The position numbers were made by a program, and so were the translations under genes. Under the pieces are notes generated by a model. The model was not told the DNA's origin. It worked only from the letters and a program-made list of their open reading frames with translations, and ran no database searches. Positions 1 to 7,886 of a DNA stretch of 64,000 nucleotides are shown here, in pieces (positions within the stretch are counted from its first letter, which is position 1; each line of letters begins with the position of its first letter). Origin of the DNA: Ga0077555 sp031406575 (GTDB lineage: Bacteria > Pseudomonadota > Alphaproteobacteria > Rhizobiales > Hyphomicrobiaceae); the NCBI GenBank assembly GCA_031406575.1, contig JANOHP010000133.1:4094-68093 (forward strand), in the 5' to 3' direction.

Positions 1-1
1 C

Positions 2-937
2 TCCGCCTGCGGGACGGCCTATTACGCAGGCCTCGTCGCCAAGTATTGGCTCGAGCGTTACGCCCGCATTCCCGTCGAAATCGATTTCGCTTCGGAGTTG
101 CGCTACCGCGAGGCGCCGCTTCCGGCCGGCGGCCTCGCCGTCTTCGTCTCCCAGTCGGGGGAAACGGCCGACACGCTGGCGACGCTGCGGTATTGCAAAG
201 CCAACGGCCAGCGCATCGTGTCGGTCGTCAACGTCCGCACGTCGACCATCGCCCGAGAGAGCCACGCCATTTTACCGACGTTGGCGGGGCCAGAGATCGG
301 TGTCGCCTCGACGAAAGCGTTCACCTGCCAGCTTGCGACGCTCGCCTGTCTGGCGCTCGCCATGGCCAGGGCTCGCGGCCAGATGAGCCTCGACAAGGAG
401 CGCGAGCTGGTGCGGGCGTTGACGGAAGTTCCTCGCCACATCTCGGCGTTGCTGCGCGATGAACGCCGCTACGAGGAGATGGCGCACTGGATGTCGAAGG
501 CGCGCGATGTACTCTACCTGGGTCGCGGCATGTCGTACCCGATCGCCCTCGAAGGGGCGCTCAAGCTGAAAGAGATCTCCTACATCCACGCCGAAGGCTA
601 TGCCGCAGGCGAGATGAAGCATGGGCCAATTGCTCTGATTGACGAGAACGTGCCGGTCGTCGTCGTGGCGCCGGAGGACGATCTGTTCGAAAAGACCATG
701 TCCAACATGCAGGAAGTGGCCGCACGCGGTGGCCAGATCGTGCTCGTCTCCAATGCGGAGCCCGACACGACCGGCTGCCCGGTAGTCGCCCACTTGCGCA
801 TGCCGACCGTCAATCCCTTCGTCGCGCCGATCGTCTATGCCGTGCCCATGCAACTTCTCGCCTACCATACGGCGGTCTTCATGGGCACCGACGTCGACCA
901 GCCGCGCAATCTCGCCAAATCGGTGACTGTGGAATAA
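2..937 (+). CDS. glmS: Glutamine--fructose-6-phosphate aminotransferase, C-terminal half (5' end outside window)
   Basis: GlmS makes glucosamine-6-phosphate from fructose-6-phosphate and glutamine, the first committed step towards peptidoglycan and lipopolysaccharide amino sugars, in the cytoplasm. The open frame runs in from the window edge and gives 311 residues, about half of the usual ~608. It begins at the SACGT motif that opens the first SIS (sugar isomerase) domain and contains the sugar-phosphate loop SQSGET near residue 51 of the fragment. The second SIS domain follows, with MKHGPIALI, and the chain ends in the typical LAKSVTVE tail. The glutaminase domain with its N-terminal Cys must lie upstream of position 1. 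Identity is secure; only the start is missing. Confidence 0.97.
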   Translation, partial: SACGTAYYAGLVAKYWLERYARIPVEIDFASELRYREAPLPAGGLAVFVSQSGETADTLATLRYCKANGQRIVSVVNVRTSTIARESHAILPTLAGPEIGVASTKAFTCQLATLACLALAMARARGQMSLDKERELVRALTEVPRHISALLRDERRYEEMAHWMSKARDVLYLGRGMSYPIALEGALKLKEISYIHAEGYAAGEMKHGPIALIDENVPVVVVAPEDDLFEKTMSNMQEVAARGGQIVLVSNAEPDTTGCPVVAHLRMPTVNPFVAPIVYAVPMQLLAYHTAVFMGTDVDQPRNLAKSVTVE

Positions 938-1051
938 TCGAGGCAAGGCGGGATACGGCTCGCCTCGCAATTGCCTCGAGAAGGTGCTTCACTTATCGTT
1001 CGCGATCAGCGGGGGATGGCAAAGCGTCGAACGTTCGGGGAAGACAGTAAG

Positions 1052-2146
1052 ATGGCTCGCGTTGTACCGGTGCTGACGGCGGTCGCCGTTTTGGGACTGG
1101 GTTGGCTTGCGATAATCGCCAGTTCGGCTGCGGTTCATGCGCAATCGGTTCCCGAGGCCACCTCTGGAGGTGCGAGCAAGCGCCGCGATCCAGCCGACAT
1201 CGACAAAGCCCTGGTGGCTGCGCAAAAGTCACTGGCAGCAGGCAAAGCAGATGTTGCCGTCAAGCAGATCGATTCCCTCATCAACGCGGGTGGTCTCGAG
1301 CCGCGCAACGTTGCCCGGGCACTTGCCGTGCGCGGCCACGCCAATCGCAAGCTCGGCAAACCTGTTCAGGCCATCGCAGACTTCCAAAGCGCTCTGTATG
1401 TGAAAAACGGGCTTTCGGAGGCCGAGCGGACGAGCGCGTCGGAAGCCCGTGCGCAGGCTCAGCGCGAGGCGGGTCTGGCAAGTCCCGCTGTCCCATCGAT
1501 CGGCATCGCCAAAGCCGAGGCTCGACCCGTCGAGCCGCGCCCCGGCACGGCGGTCGCAACGGCCACCATTCCCGAAAAACCGGTACAGCCTGCATCGAGT
1601 GGTGGCATATCGGGATTTTTCTCCAACCTCTTCGGGGGCTCGACGACGCCCGATCCGCCGAGCAAATCGGGTTCGCCCGATGTCTCGTCCTCGCCGCCCC
1701 CGCCCAACTCGCCGGCCATCTCGTCATGGTCCGAGCCTGCGAAAGTGAAAACCGCGCCCAAAACCGTCGTGGCGACGAATGTTCCGAAAGTGACGCCGCA
1801 GCCGCGTCCAACCAAAACGCCGGACGCTGTGAAGCCCGAACCAGCCAAGGCGGCACCCGGACCGTCAGCGGCTGCCGCCATGGCGGAGCCGGCGCCGACG
1901 CAATTTCTGTTGCGGCTTGCTGCCAAGCGCACATCGGCGGATGCCAAATCTCTGGCTGAGCGGATCAAGCGCGAGAATGCGGAAGACCTGGGGACTCGTG
2001 GCTATACGATCGACGAGTCCGTGTTCGGCAACATGGGAAAATTCTATCGCGCCAACGTCGGTCCCATCGCCGATCTGCAAGGGGCGAAGACGCTGTGCTC
2101 CGCGATCCGCGCCAGAGGCACCGATTGTGAAGTCATCAGCCGGTAA
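1052..2146 (+). CDS. Secreted SPOR-domain protein
   Basis: The 364-residue protein has an N-terminal signal sequence (hydrophobic residues about 5-22, likely cleavage after AVHA). A helical repeat region resembling TPR follows (about 40-120), then a long Pro/Ser/Ala-rich linker (about 150-280), and finally a C-terminal SPOR-like domain (about 290-364) ending in a Cys-containing strand. SPOR domains bind denuded glycan strands of peptidoglycan, usually at the division site, so a periplasmic cell-envelope role is likely; this is inference. I chose the ATG at 1052 because the signal peptide starts there and a purine-rich GGGGAAG lies upstream; the frame is open back to 971. The exact role is unknown. 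Confidence 0.8.
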   Translation: MARVVPVLTAVAVLGLGWLAIIASSAAVHAQSVPEATSGGASKRRDPADIDKALVAAQKSLAAGKADVAVKQIDSLINAGGLEPRNVARALAVRGHANRKLGKPVQAIADFQSALYVKNGLSEAERTSASEARAQAQREAGLASPAVPSIGIAKAEARPVEPRPGTAVATATIPEKPVQPASSGGISGFFSNLFGGSTTPDPPSKSGSPDVSSSPPPPNSPAISSWSEPAKVKTAPKTVVATNVPKVTPQPRPTKTPDAVKPEPAKAAPGPSAAAAMAEPAPTQFLLRLAAKRTSADAKSLAERIKRENAEDLGTRGYTIDESVFGNMGKFYRANVGPIADLQGAKTLCSAIRARGTDCEVISR

Positions 2147-2202
2147 CGCGCGCGCAGCGGCTGCGGCCAGCCTGAACGCCACAAGCCCACAGCGAGGCGA
2201 CA

Positions 2203-2679
2203 ATGACCAGTGACCGCAAGCGGGGCGCGTTCTTCGGGCCGCAGCGCTGGTTCGAGGACTTTGCACTCGGCGAGGCATTCGGCATTCCGTCTCGCACCGT
2301 GACGGACGCGCATTTTTCCGCATTCCAGGCCGCGTCGGGCGACAATCATCCGATCCACTACGATCGCGAATACTGCAAGGCACACGGCCATCCCGACATG
2401 CTCGCCCACGGGTTTCAGGTGGCGATCCAGTCGGCGGCGGGTGCCGGCCTTTTTCCCCACTTGGTCGAAGACAGCATGATGGGCTTCATCGAGCAATCGT
2501 CGCGATTTCTGAAACCCGTGTATGTGGGCGATACGCTGTATCCGCAGCTCGTCGTCAGCGAACTGAAACCCCAGCGCACGACCGGCGTGCTGACGCTCGC
2601 CTCGACGATCTCCAATCAGCGAGACGAGATCGTCATGGACGGCATGCAACGCTATCTATTGCGCAAGCGGCCGGTTTGA
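2203..2679 (+). CDS. MaoC-family hot-dog dehydratase
   Basis: The 158-residue protein is a single MaoC-like (R)-specific enoyl-CoA hydratase domain. The catalytic hydratase-2 signature is visible around residues 46-54 as SGDNHPIHYD, with the Asp and His expected to activate water. Further on AHGF and FLKPVYVGDTL match the hot-dog fold. Such enzymes hydrate enoyl-CoA thioesters in fatty acid, polyhydroxyalkanoate or dicarboxylic acid metabolism; the substrate cannot be told from sequence. The gene starts 56 bp after the SPOR gene, with GAGGCG upstream of the ATG. It is followed by an intergenic palindromic repeat. Confidence 0.85.
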   Translation: MTSDRKRGAFFGPQRWFEDFALGEAFGIPSRTVTDAHFSAFQAASGDNHPIHYDREYCKAHGHPDMLAHGFQVAIQSAAGAGLFPHLVEDSMMGFIEQSSRFLKPVYVGDTLYPQLVVSELKPQRTTGVLTLASTISNQRDEIVMDGMQRYLLRKRPV

Positions 2680-2714
2680 CGGCCGCCTGACTCTCCCGAA
2701 GCGCATTGGGCGTA

Positions 2715-2794
2715 GGTTGGGTCAAGGCCGCTTGGCCGCGACCCAACTTTGCGGGTGTGCCGTGGCTGTTGGGTCGCGCTGCGCTTGACCCCAC
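2715..2794. repeat. Palindromic intergenic repeat, family A, copy 1
   Basis: An ~80-bp element whose outer ends read GTTGGGTCAAG and CTTGACCCCAC. Its inner arms GCGACCCAAC and GTTGGGTCGC are perfect reverse complements. It lies between the convergent MaoC and amidohydrolase genes. Near-identical copies lie at 3855-3933 and 8881-8960. The whole can fold as nested hairpins on either strand. Confidence 0.85.
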
Positions 2795-2848
2795 CGACGC
2801 GACGTACGCGATCGCCGTGCGTTTGGCATCGGGCAAAAACGCGTCTTT

Positions 2849-3688
2849 CTATTTCTTCGGCGTCCAACGATAAGCTTTGGCGCACGCGCCGCCCATCAGC
2901 ATCGCGCGTTCCGTGTCACTCAGGCGCTTCGCCTCGAGGAAGGGCACGACGGCCTGCTCGTAATTGACCACGGCGAAGGCGCGCGTCCAATCCGTGCCCC
3001 ACAGGCAGCGATCGAATCCCCAGGCGTCGAACACGCGCGCCAGCGGTTCCCAAATATCGGGGAACGGATAGGGGTGCTTGGACAGGGTGCAGGCGCCGCT
3101 AATTTTGATGACGGCGTTGCGGCGTTTGGCGAGGTCCAAGACCTTGGGCAGATCGGCCCACGGCTCGGCGGGTGCCGGCGGCGTGCGGGGTTGCAGAATG
3201 GCCAGGTGATCGATGATGAAACGTGTGTCGGGGTGGCGGTCGACCACTGCCGTGCCGGCGTCGACGTTGTCCCAGCACAGCATATTCACGGGAAAATCAT
3301 ACTTGACGGCCGCACGCAGAATGCGATCGAGCCCGGGATCGTCGGGGGCGCGCTGTGCCTCTTTCGTCATCATGATGCGAATGCCGACCGTGCCCGGCGT
3401 CTTCTTCCACTCCGCAATGACATCGGCGACGGCGGGATCATCTGGATCGACCGGCTTGACGAGCGCCATGCGACCCGGATGCGCGCGTTGGACGTCGACC
3501 GCATAACTGGCGTCATAGCGATACATGGAAAAGGCGGAGATGAAGATCGCGCCGTCGACGCCGACCTTGTCCATCGCCGCCACCATCTCGTCTCCCGTCA
3601 CATGAGGCGGCCAGTTCGGCACGCTGTGCCAGGGACGTTTGGGAGTGTTGGCCTCATAGGCGTGAACCTGGGAGTCGATGATCGTCAT
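2849..3688 (-). CDS. Amidohydrolase-2 family metal-dependent hydrolase
   Basis: The 279-residue protein is a TIM-barrel amidohydrolase of the ACMSD/4-oxalomesaconate hydratase type. It starts with strand and metal-site motif IIDSQVHAYE. A central strand FIIDHLAIL provides the expected His, and the late GTDWTR provides the conserved Asp. Members hydrolyse or decarboxylate small carboxylic or lactone substrates; the substrate here is unknown. The first metal motif is VHAY rather than a classic HxH, so metal binding may be mononuclear or changed. Start chosen at 3688 because GGAGGAACGCCCC precedes that ATG; the frame stays open upstream to 3709. Confidence 0.82.
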   Translation of the reverse strand: MTIIDSQVHAYEANTPKRPWHSVPNWPPHVTGDEMVAAMDKVGVDGAIFISAFSMYRYDASYAVDVQRAHPGRMALVKPVDPDDPAVADVIAEWKKTPGTVGIRIMMTKEAQRAPDDPGLDRILRAAVKYDFPVNMLCWDNVDAGTAVVDRHPDTRFIIDHLAILQPRTPPAPAEPWADLPKVLDLAKRRNAVIKISGACTLSKHPYPFPDIWEPLARVFDAWGFDRCLWGTDWTRAFAVVNYEQAVVPFLEAKRLSDTERAMLMGGACAKAYRWTPKK

Positions 3689-3806
3689 CGGGGCGTTCCT
3701 CCGTAGCAAGGGGTTCCCCTATCGCAACAGGTCGGGCCTGCCCTGTCCAGCCTTCTATCGAGCATCATAATGCGTGCGCGGCTAGGCAGCCTGCGAGCTG
3801 CGTCGC

Positions 3807-3952
3807 CTAGAGCGCTTTCCACTCGATATGAATCGCAATCGCACGACGGGCGACGTTGGGTCAAGGCCACTGGCCGCGACCCAACAGGTCCGGATGTAAC
3901 CCGGATGTTGGGTCGCGCTGCGCTTGACCCAACAGACATGGAAAGCGCTCTA
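3807..3952. repeat. Composite repeat: 14-bp inverted ends (family D) enclosing a family-A element
   Basis: TAGAGCGCTTTCCA at 3808-3821 and its perfect reverse complement TGGAAAGCGCTCTA at 3939-3952 enclose a complete family-A palindrome. The outer motif resembles the widespread AGAGCGCTTTCC-type repeats of Rhizobiales (from memory). One element appears to have inserted into the other. It lies between the amidohydrolase start and the cobS end. Confidence 0.75.
3855..3933. repeat. Palindromic intergenic repeat, family A, copy 2
   Basis: Starts GTTGGGTCAAGGCCAC and ends GCTTGACCCAAC, with perfect 11-bp outer inverted ends (GTTGGGTCAAG / CTTGACCCAAC). It is nested inside the 3807-3952 inverted repeat. 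Confidence 0.85.
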
Positions 3953-3955
3953 CTG

Positions 3956-4744
3956 TCAGATCAGACTCTCCGAGAGGACGAGAACAACGATCCACGCGCA
4001 CAGGTCCGTCGTTTGCTGGATCGCGCCGAGCACATCGCCGGTCTGACCGCCGATCTGGCGATACGCCCACCAAGCCCCCAACAGAAGTGTCATGCAGAGC
4101 GCCGCCGAAATCGCCAACGCCGTCTCGCCACCGAGGAGGCCCGTCAGCGCGAGGCCGCCAAGTACGATGGACGCGAAGATGCGCGTTCTGCCTGGATTTG
4201 CACTGCCGTGACCCAGTCCGTCGGAGCGGGCTGGGGGGAGAATGCCGAGCACGAGCGGCAGAACGCTACGGCTGACGATAGCAATCGCCACCACCGCCAA
4301 AAGCGCGTCGATCGGTTCGCGCTCAATGACCGTCGTCAGTGCGGACCACCGCAGGCCCAGCATCAGGATCAGCGCGAGCGCACCATACGTTCCAATGCGA
4401 CTGTCGCGCATGATCTCGAGTTTACGGTCGCGCGTTCGACCACCGCCGAAACCATCGGCCACGTCGGCCAGTCCATCTTCGTGCAGTCCGCCTGTCGTGA
4501 GGATGCCCGCTGCGAGGGTCAATCCGGCGGCAACGCCACTGGGCACGCCGAGCCAAAGCAACCCCACGAGGACCAACGCGGTAAGTGCTCCGACCGCCAA
4601 ACCCGCCAGTGGAAACGCCCAACAGGTCGCCGCTGCCGATGGGGAAGGATCACTCAGTCGGCCGACGGGAAAGCGCGTGAGCATCATCATGGCCAATCGC
4701 GCTTCGGCCAATCGCATCTCGAGGGCGTGCCTCAGCGCTGTCAT
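3956..4744 (-). CDS. cobS: Adenosylcobinamide-GDP ribazoletransferase (cobalamin 5'-phosphate synthase)
   Basis: This integral membrane enzyme (CobV in Pseudomonas denitrificans naming) joins adenosylcobinamide-GDP to alpha-ribazole(-phosphate), the last assembly step of adenosylcobalamin. The 262-residue protein is mostly hydrophobic helices. It carries the family motifs LTRFPVG near the N-terminus and GGLHEDGLADVADGFGG, whose acidic residues bind Mg and substrate, followed by R-D-x-K-L-E-I-M-R-D-S. The ATG at 4744 overlaps the stop of cobT (ATGA), so it is the last gene of the minus-strand cobU-cobT-cobS unit. It is not the AAA+ cobaltochelatase CobS. Confidence 0.94.
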   Translation of the reverse strand: MTALRHALEMRLAEARLAMMMLTRFPVGRLSDPSPSAAATCWAFPLAGLAVGALTALVLVGLLWLGVPSGVAAGLTLAAGILTTGGLHEDGLADVADGFGGGRTRDRKLEIMRDSRIGTYGALALILMLGLRWSALTTVIEREPIDALLAVVAIAIVSRSVLPLVLGILPPARSDGLGHGSANPGRTRIFASIVLGGLALTGLLGGETALAISAALCMTLLLGAWWAYRQIGGQTGDVLGAIQQTTDLCAWIVVLVLSESLI

Positions 4745-5757
4745 GCGCTCGTGACCCCGGCGTCGGCGAAGGTGGCCATGCCGTTGTGGCACGCCAGGGC
4801 CGCGCGCACGATTCCCAGAGCAAGTGCGGCACCCGTCCCTTCCCCCAAGCGCATGTCGAGCTCCAGCACGGGCCGCTTCTCGATCACTGACAAGAGGCGT
4901 CGATGACCCGGTTCTGCGCTGGCATGGCCAACGAGGCAGTGATCGAGAAAGCGAGGGTCTGCCGCAAAGAGTACGGCAGCGGCCGCCGTGCAGATGAAGC
5001 CATCCAGAATGACGGGAATGCGCGCCGCGCGTGCCGCCAGGATGGCGCCGCAGAGCGCGGCCTGCTCGCGTCCGCCGAATGCCACGAGGGTCGCCAGCGG
5101 CGCGAGGTTTGCGTGCCGCTCGAGGCCCGTCTCGATGGCTGTAATTTTGCGCGCCATACCGGCCGCGTCAGATCCTGTGCCGGGGCCCACCCAATCCGCC
5201 GCGCGACCACCGAACAACGCCGTCATGAGGGCTGCAGCGACGGTGGAATTGCCTATCCCCATTTCACCCAAAATGAGGATGCTGGCCGTCGCATCGACGG
5301 CGGCAGCACCCCGATCGAGGGCATCGAGGCACGCGACGTCGGTCATCGCTGCACCTTGGGTGAAATCCACGGTGGGATGCTCGAGATCGAGTGCGATGAC
5401 GGACAACGCGGCGCCAGCGACGTTGCAGAGCTGATTGATGGCCGCGCCACCGGTCGCGAAATTCGCCACCATCTGCGCCGTCACCGCTTGCGGATAGGGG
5501 TTCACGCCCTGCGCGCAAACGCCATGGTTTCCCGCAAACACCAAGGCTTGGGCTTTGGCGATCACGGGCCGCGGCGAGCGTTGCCAAGAGGCCATGAACT
5601 CCGCCAGTTCCTCCAGGCGACCCAGTGAGCCCGGTGGTTTGGTCAGCGTGCCTTGCCGCGCGCGCGCCGCGTCGGCCGCAGCCGTGTCGGCGCAGGGGAG
5701 GCGGTCGGCCAATGCCGCAAGGGCACTGGGATCGATCGACGAAAGCAGCGGCAGCAT
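4741..5757 (-). CDS. cobT: Nicotinate-nucleotide--dimethylbenzimidazole phosphoribosyltransferase
   Basis: Transfers phosphoribose from nicotinate mononucleotide to 5,6-dimethylbenzimidazole to give alpha-ribazole-phosphate for the lower ligand of B12 (CobU in P. denitrificans naming). The 338 residues match the family length. N-terminal LTKPPGSLGRLEELA, central GEMGIGNSTVAAAL and the late GEGTGAA are diagnostic; Glu306 in the last motif corresponds to the catalytic base of the Salmonella enzyme. It sits 2 bp after cobU and overlaps cobS by 4 bp, so the three are translationally linked. Not to be confused with the cobaltochelatase subunit of the same letter. Confidence 0.96.
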   Translation of the reverse strand: MLPLLSSIDPSALAALADRLPCADTAAADAARARQGTLTKPPGSLGRLEELAEFMASWQRSPRPVIAKAQALVFAGNHGVCAQGVNPYPQAVTAQMVANFATGGAAINQLCNVAGAALSVIALDLEHPTVDFTQGAAMTDVACLDALDRGAAAVDATASILILGEMGIGNSTVAAALMTALFGGRAADWVGPGTGSDAAGMARKITAIETGLERHANLAPLATLVAFGGREQAALCGAILAARAARIPVILDGFICTAAAAVLFAADPRFLDHCLVGHASAEPGHRRLLSVIEKRPVLELDMRLGEGTGAALALGIVRAALACHNGMATFADAGVTSA

Positions 5758-5759
5758 GA

Positions 5760-6266
5760 TTATTTCACTTTCAGAGGAAGACCTGAGACGGCCAGATAAA
5801 CCTCATCGGCCGCCTCGGCCACCCATTGATTGAGAAGTCCCGCAGCGTCGCGAAACTCGCGGGCGAGAGCATTGTCGGGCACGATGCCCGAGCCGACTTC
5901 GTTCGTTACGATGACGACGGGATCGCGCTGATCGGGAAATGCTGCGATAAACGCCCCACTGGCGGCTTTCCAGTCATGGCCACCCAACAACAGATTGGTC
6001 AGCCACAGCGTCAAGCAGTCGACGAGACGCGGCCCTTGGCCATCGGTGGCGCTCAGTGCGCCCGCCAAATTCAAGGGCTCGGCGTGGGTCGTCCATCCCG
6101 GTCCGCGCCGTGCCTGATGTTCGCCGATACGCGCGACCATCTCGGCATCGTGGGGTTGGGCAGTGGCGATGTATGTGGCGCGGGGGCCAAAGCGCGCGGC
6201 GTTCGCCTCGGCAATGCGGCTTTTGCCCGATCGCGCGCCGCCCGTGATGAGAATGGTTCGGCTCAT
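5760..6266 (-). CDS. cobU: Adenosylcobinamide kinase / adenosylcobinamide-phosphate guanylyltransferase
   Basis: Bifunctional enzyme (CobP) that phosphorylates adenosylcobinamide and then adds GMP to activate it for lower-ligand attachment. The 168-residue protein has a P-loop GGARSGKS at residues 9-16. ATAQPHDAEM follows, where the family carries the guanylylated His, then the Walker-B-like strand and NEVGSGIVPDN. Start set at the ATG 6266, which is preceded by AAGAGGT; the open frame continues to 6338 without a better site. It is the first gene of the minus-strand cobU-cobT-cobS unit and is divergent from the phosphatase gene, 73 bp away. No riboswitch is visible in that gap. Confidence 0.95.
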   Translation of the reverse strand: MSRTILITGGARSGKSRIAEANAARFGPRATYIATAQPHDAEMVARIGEHQARRGPGWTTHAEPLNLAGALSATDGQGPRLVDCLTLWLTNLLLGGHDWKAASGAFIAAFPDQRDPVVIVTNEVGSGIVPDNALAREFRDAAGLLNQWVAEAADEVYLAVSGLPLKVK

Positions 6267-6339
6267 TGGACCTCTTGTTCTTTCGCCCCTCACAAAGCAG
6301 AAACAACCGGTGGGCGAAAGACGAAAGACATCAGGCACC

Positions 6340-6936
6340 GTGACACCGACACTCGCGACCGACCTTCTGCTGATCCGTCACGCCCCCGTCGTCCCCGACG
6401 GGCGACTGGTAGGTCGCCGCGATGTCCAGGCGGATTGCTCGGACGGCCGGGCGCTGGCGGAGTTGCGGGCCAAGATAGGCCCATGCGACCACGTGATCAC
6501 CAGTCCGGCGCGGCGCTGCGTGCAAACCGCGTCCGCCTTATGGCCGAGCCGAACTCCACACGACGTGGATGAGCGCCTGTGGGAGCAGGATTTCGGCACC
6601 TGGGAAGGCATGGCATTCGCCCAGGTGCCCGATCTTGGACCCCTGGCTCCCGAAGCCCTGATCGATATGCGTCCGCCAGGGGGGGAAAGTTTCAGCGATG
6701 TGTGTGCTCGTTGTGCTCCCGCCCTCGCGGAATTGGCGCACCGAGGTGGGCGGATCGCCGTGGTCGCGCATGCGGGCACAGTGCGCGCCGCGTTGGCGTT
6801 GGCCTTGGGGGCGCGCGCGCCGGCCTTGGCGTTTCAAATTCAGCCACTGTCGATGACACATCTCACCGTCGGAAACGGTCGCGTGTGGTCCATCGGGGTC
6901 GTGAATTGGTGTCCCCAGGGGAGGGGCATGGCATGA
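6340..6936 (+). CDS. Histidine phosphatase, probable alpha-ribazole-phosphate phosphatase
   Basis: A 198-residue phosphoglycerate-mutase-like phosphatase. LLIRHAPV carries the phospho-accepting His (His14), WEQDFGTWEG the general acid, and VAHAGTVRA the second His. In Salmonella the equivalent CobC removes phosphate from alpha-ribazole-phosphate or adenosylcobalamin-phosphate. The position at the head of phosphatase-cbiB-cobC supports that role, but specificity is inferred. The start is uncertain: I used GTG 6340, and GTG 6310 is possible. The stop overlaps the cbiB start (ATGA). No symbol is given because cobC in alphaproteobacteria denotes the aminotransferase-like gene two places on. Confidence 0.85.
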   Translation: MTPTLATDLLLIRHAPVVPDGRLVGRRDVQADCSDGRALAELRAKIGPCDHVITSPARRCVQTASALWPSRTPHDVDERLWEQDFGTWEGMAFAQVPDLGPLAPEALIDMRPPGGESFSDVCARCAPALAELAHRGGRIAVVAHAGTVRAALALALGARAPALAFQIQPLSMTHLTVGNGRVWSIGVVNWCPQGRGMA

Positions 6937-7874
6937 GCAGCGCTGCGATCATGCTGCTCGCGATGATCATCGATGTCGCCGTGGGCTGGCCGCGCGCGCT
7001 CTTTGTCAGGCTCGGCCATCCCGTGACGTGGATCGGCGCCCTCGTGTCCACGTTGGATCGCGCCTTCAACCGAGACGACGCATCAGACAGGACACGGCGT
7101 ATGGCCGGCGCGATCGGTGCGGTCGGCGTCATTGCGATAGCGGCCATTGCCTGCTGGCTCGCCACATGGGCGTTGCCGTCGGGTTGGGGTGGCGTGTTGA
7201 TCGCGGGCATTCTCGCGTGGCCGTTGATCGCCGTGCGCTCGATGCATGATCACGTCGAGGCAGTCGCGCGACCGCTCGGAGCCGGGAACGTGGAGGCGGC
7301 ACGCCAGGCGGTCGCCATGATCGTGGGGCGGGATCCGTCGGCGCTCGACCCAGCAGGGATTGCGCGCGCAGCGATCGAGAGTTTGGCCGAGAACACCGCC
7401 GACGGCATCGTTGCGCCGATATTCTGGGGCGTGCTGCTCGGTCTCCCAGGGCTTGCCGCTTACAAGGCGATCAACACACTGGATTCGATGATCGGACATC
7501 GCACCCCGCGCTACACCGCGTTCGGCTGGGCAGCGGCTCGGATCGATGACGTCGCGAATTTTCTCCCCTCCCGTCTGACAGGCGCGCTGTTCGTTGTCGT
7601 GTCGGCCCGGCCTCGCGTTGCGCTCGCGACCATGCTGCGATATGCGCGCCAGCACCGCTCGCCGAATGCGGGGTGGCCTGAAGCCGCGATGGCGGGGGCG
7701 CTCGACGTGCGGCTGTCGGGGCCACGGGTTTATGCCGGGCGCATGTCCGATGAACCGTGGGTCAATGGAGCAGCAGCGGACCCGACGCTGGCTGATCTAA
7801 CCCTTGCGCTCGGCCTCTATCGCCGGGCAATGATCGTGCTGGCGGCGGTGCTCACGCTCGTTGCGCTCATCTGA
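6933..7874 (+). CDS. cbiB: Adenosylcobinamide-phosphate synthase
   Basis: Membrane protein (CobD in P. denitrificans) that attaches the (R)-1-amino-2-propanol arm, or its phosphate, to adenosylcobyric acid. The 313 residues contain several hydrophobic helices. They also carry the family motifs GHPVTWIG near the N-terminus, ESLAENTADGIVAP and INTLDSMIGHR. The ATG overlaps the preceding stop by 4 bp, and cobC follows after 12 bp, so the three genes form one plus-strand unit divergent from cobU. Confidence 0.95.
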   Translation: MSSAAIMLLAMIIDVAVGWPRALFVRLGHPVTWIGALVSTLDRAFNRDDASDRTRRMAGAIGAVGVIAIAAIACWLATWALPSGWGGVLIAGILAWPLIAVRSMHDHVEAVARPLGAGNVEAARQAVAMIVGRDPSALDPAGIARAAIESLAENTADGIVAPIFWGVLLGLPGLAAYKAINTLDSMIGHRTPRYTAFGWAAARIDDVANFLPSRLTGALFVVVSARPRVALATMLRYARQHRSPNAGWPEAAMAGALDVRLSGPRVYAGRMSDEPWVNGAAADPTLADLTLALGLYRRAMIVLAAVLTLVALI

Positions 7875-7886
7875 GCACCCATCTCC

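Noticed and set aside
3770..4906. Long plus-strand open frame of 378 codons across cobS
   Set aside because: Antisense to cobS, starts inside a repeat region and has Arg/Gln/His-rich shadow composition.
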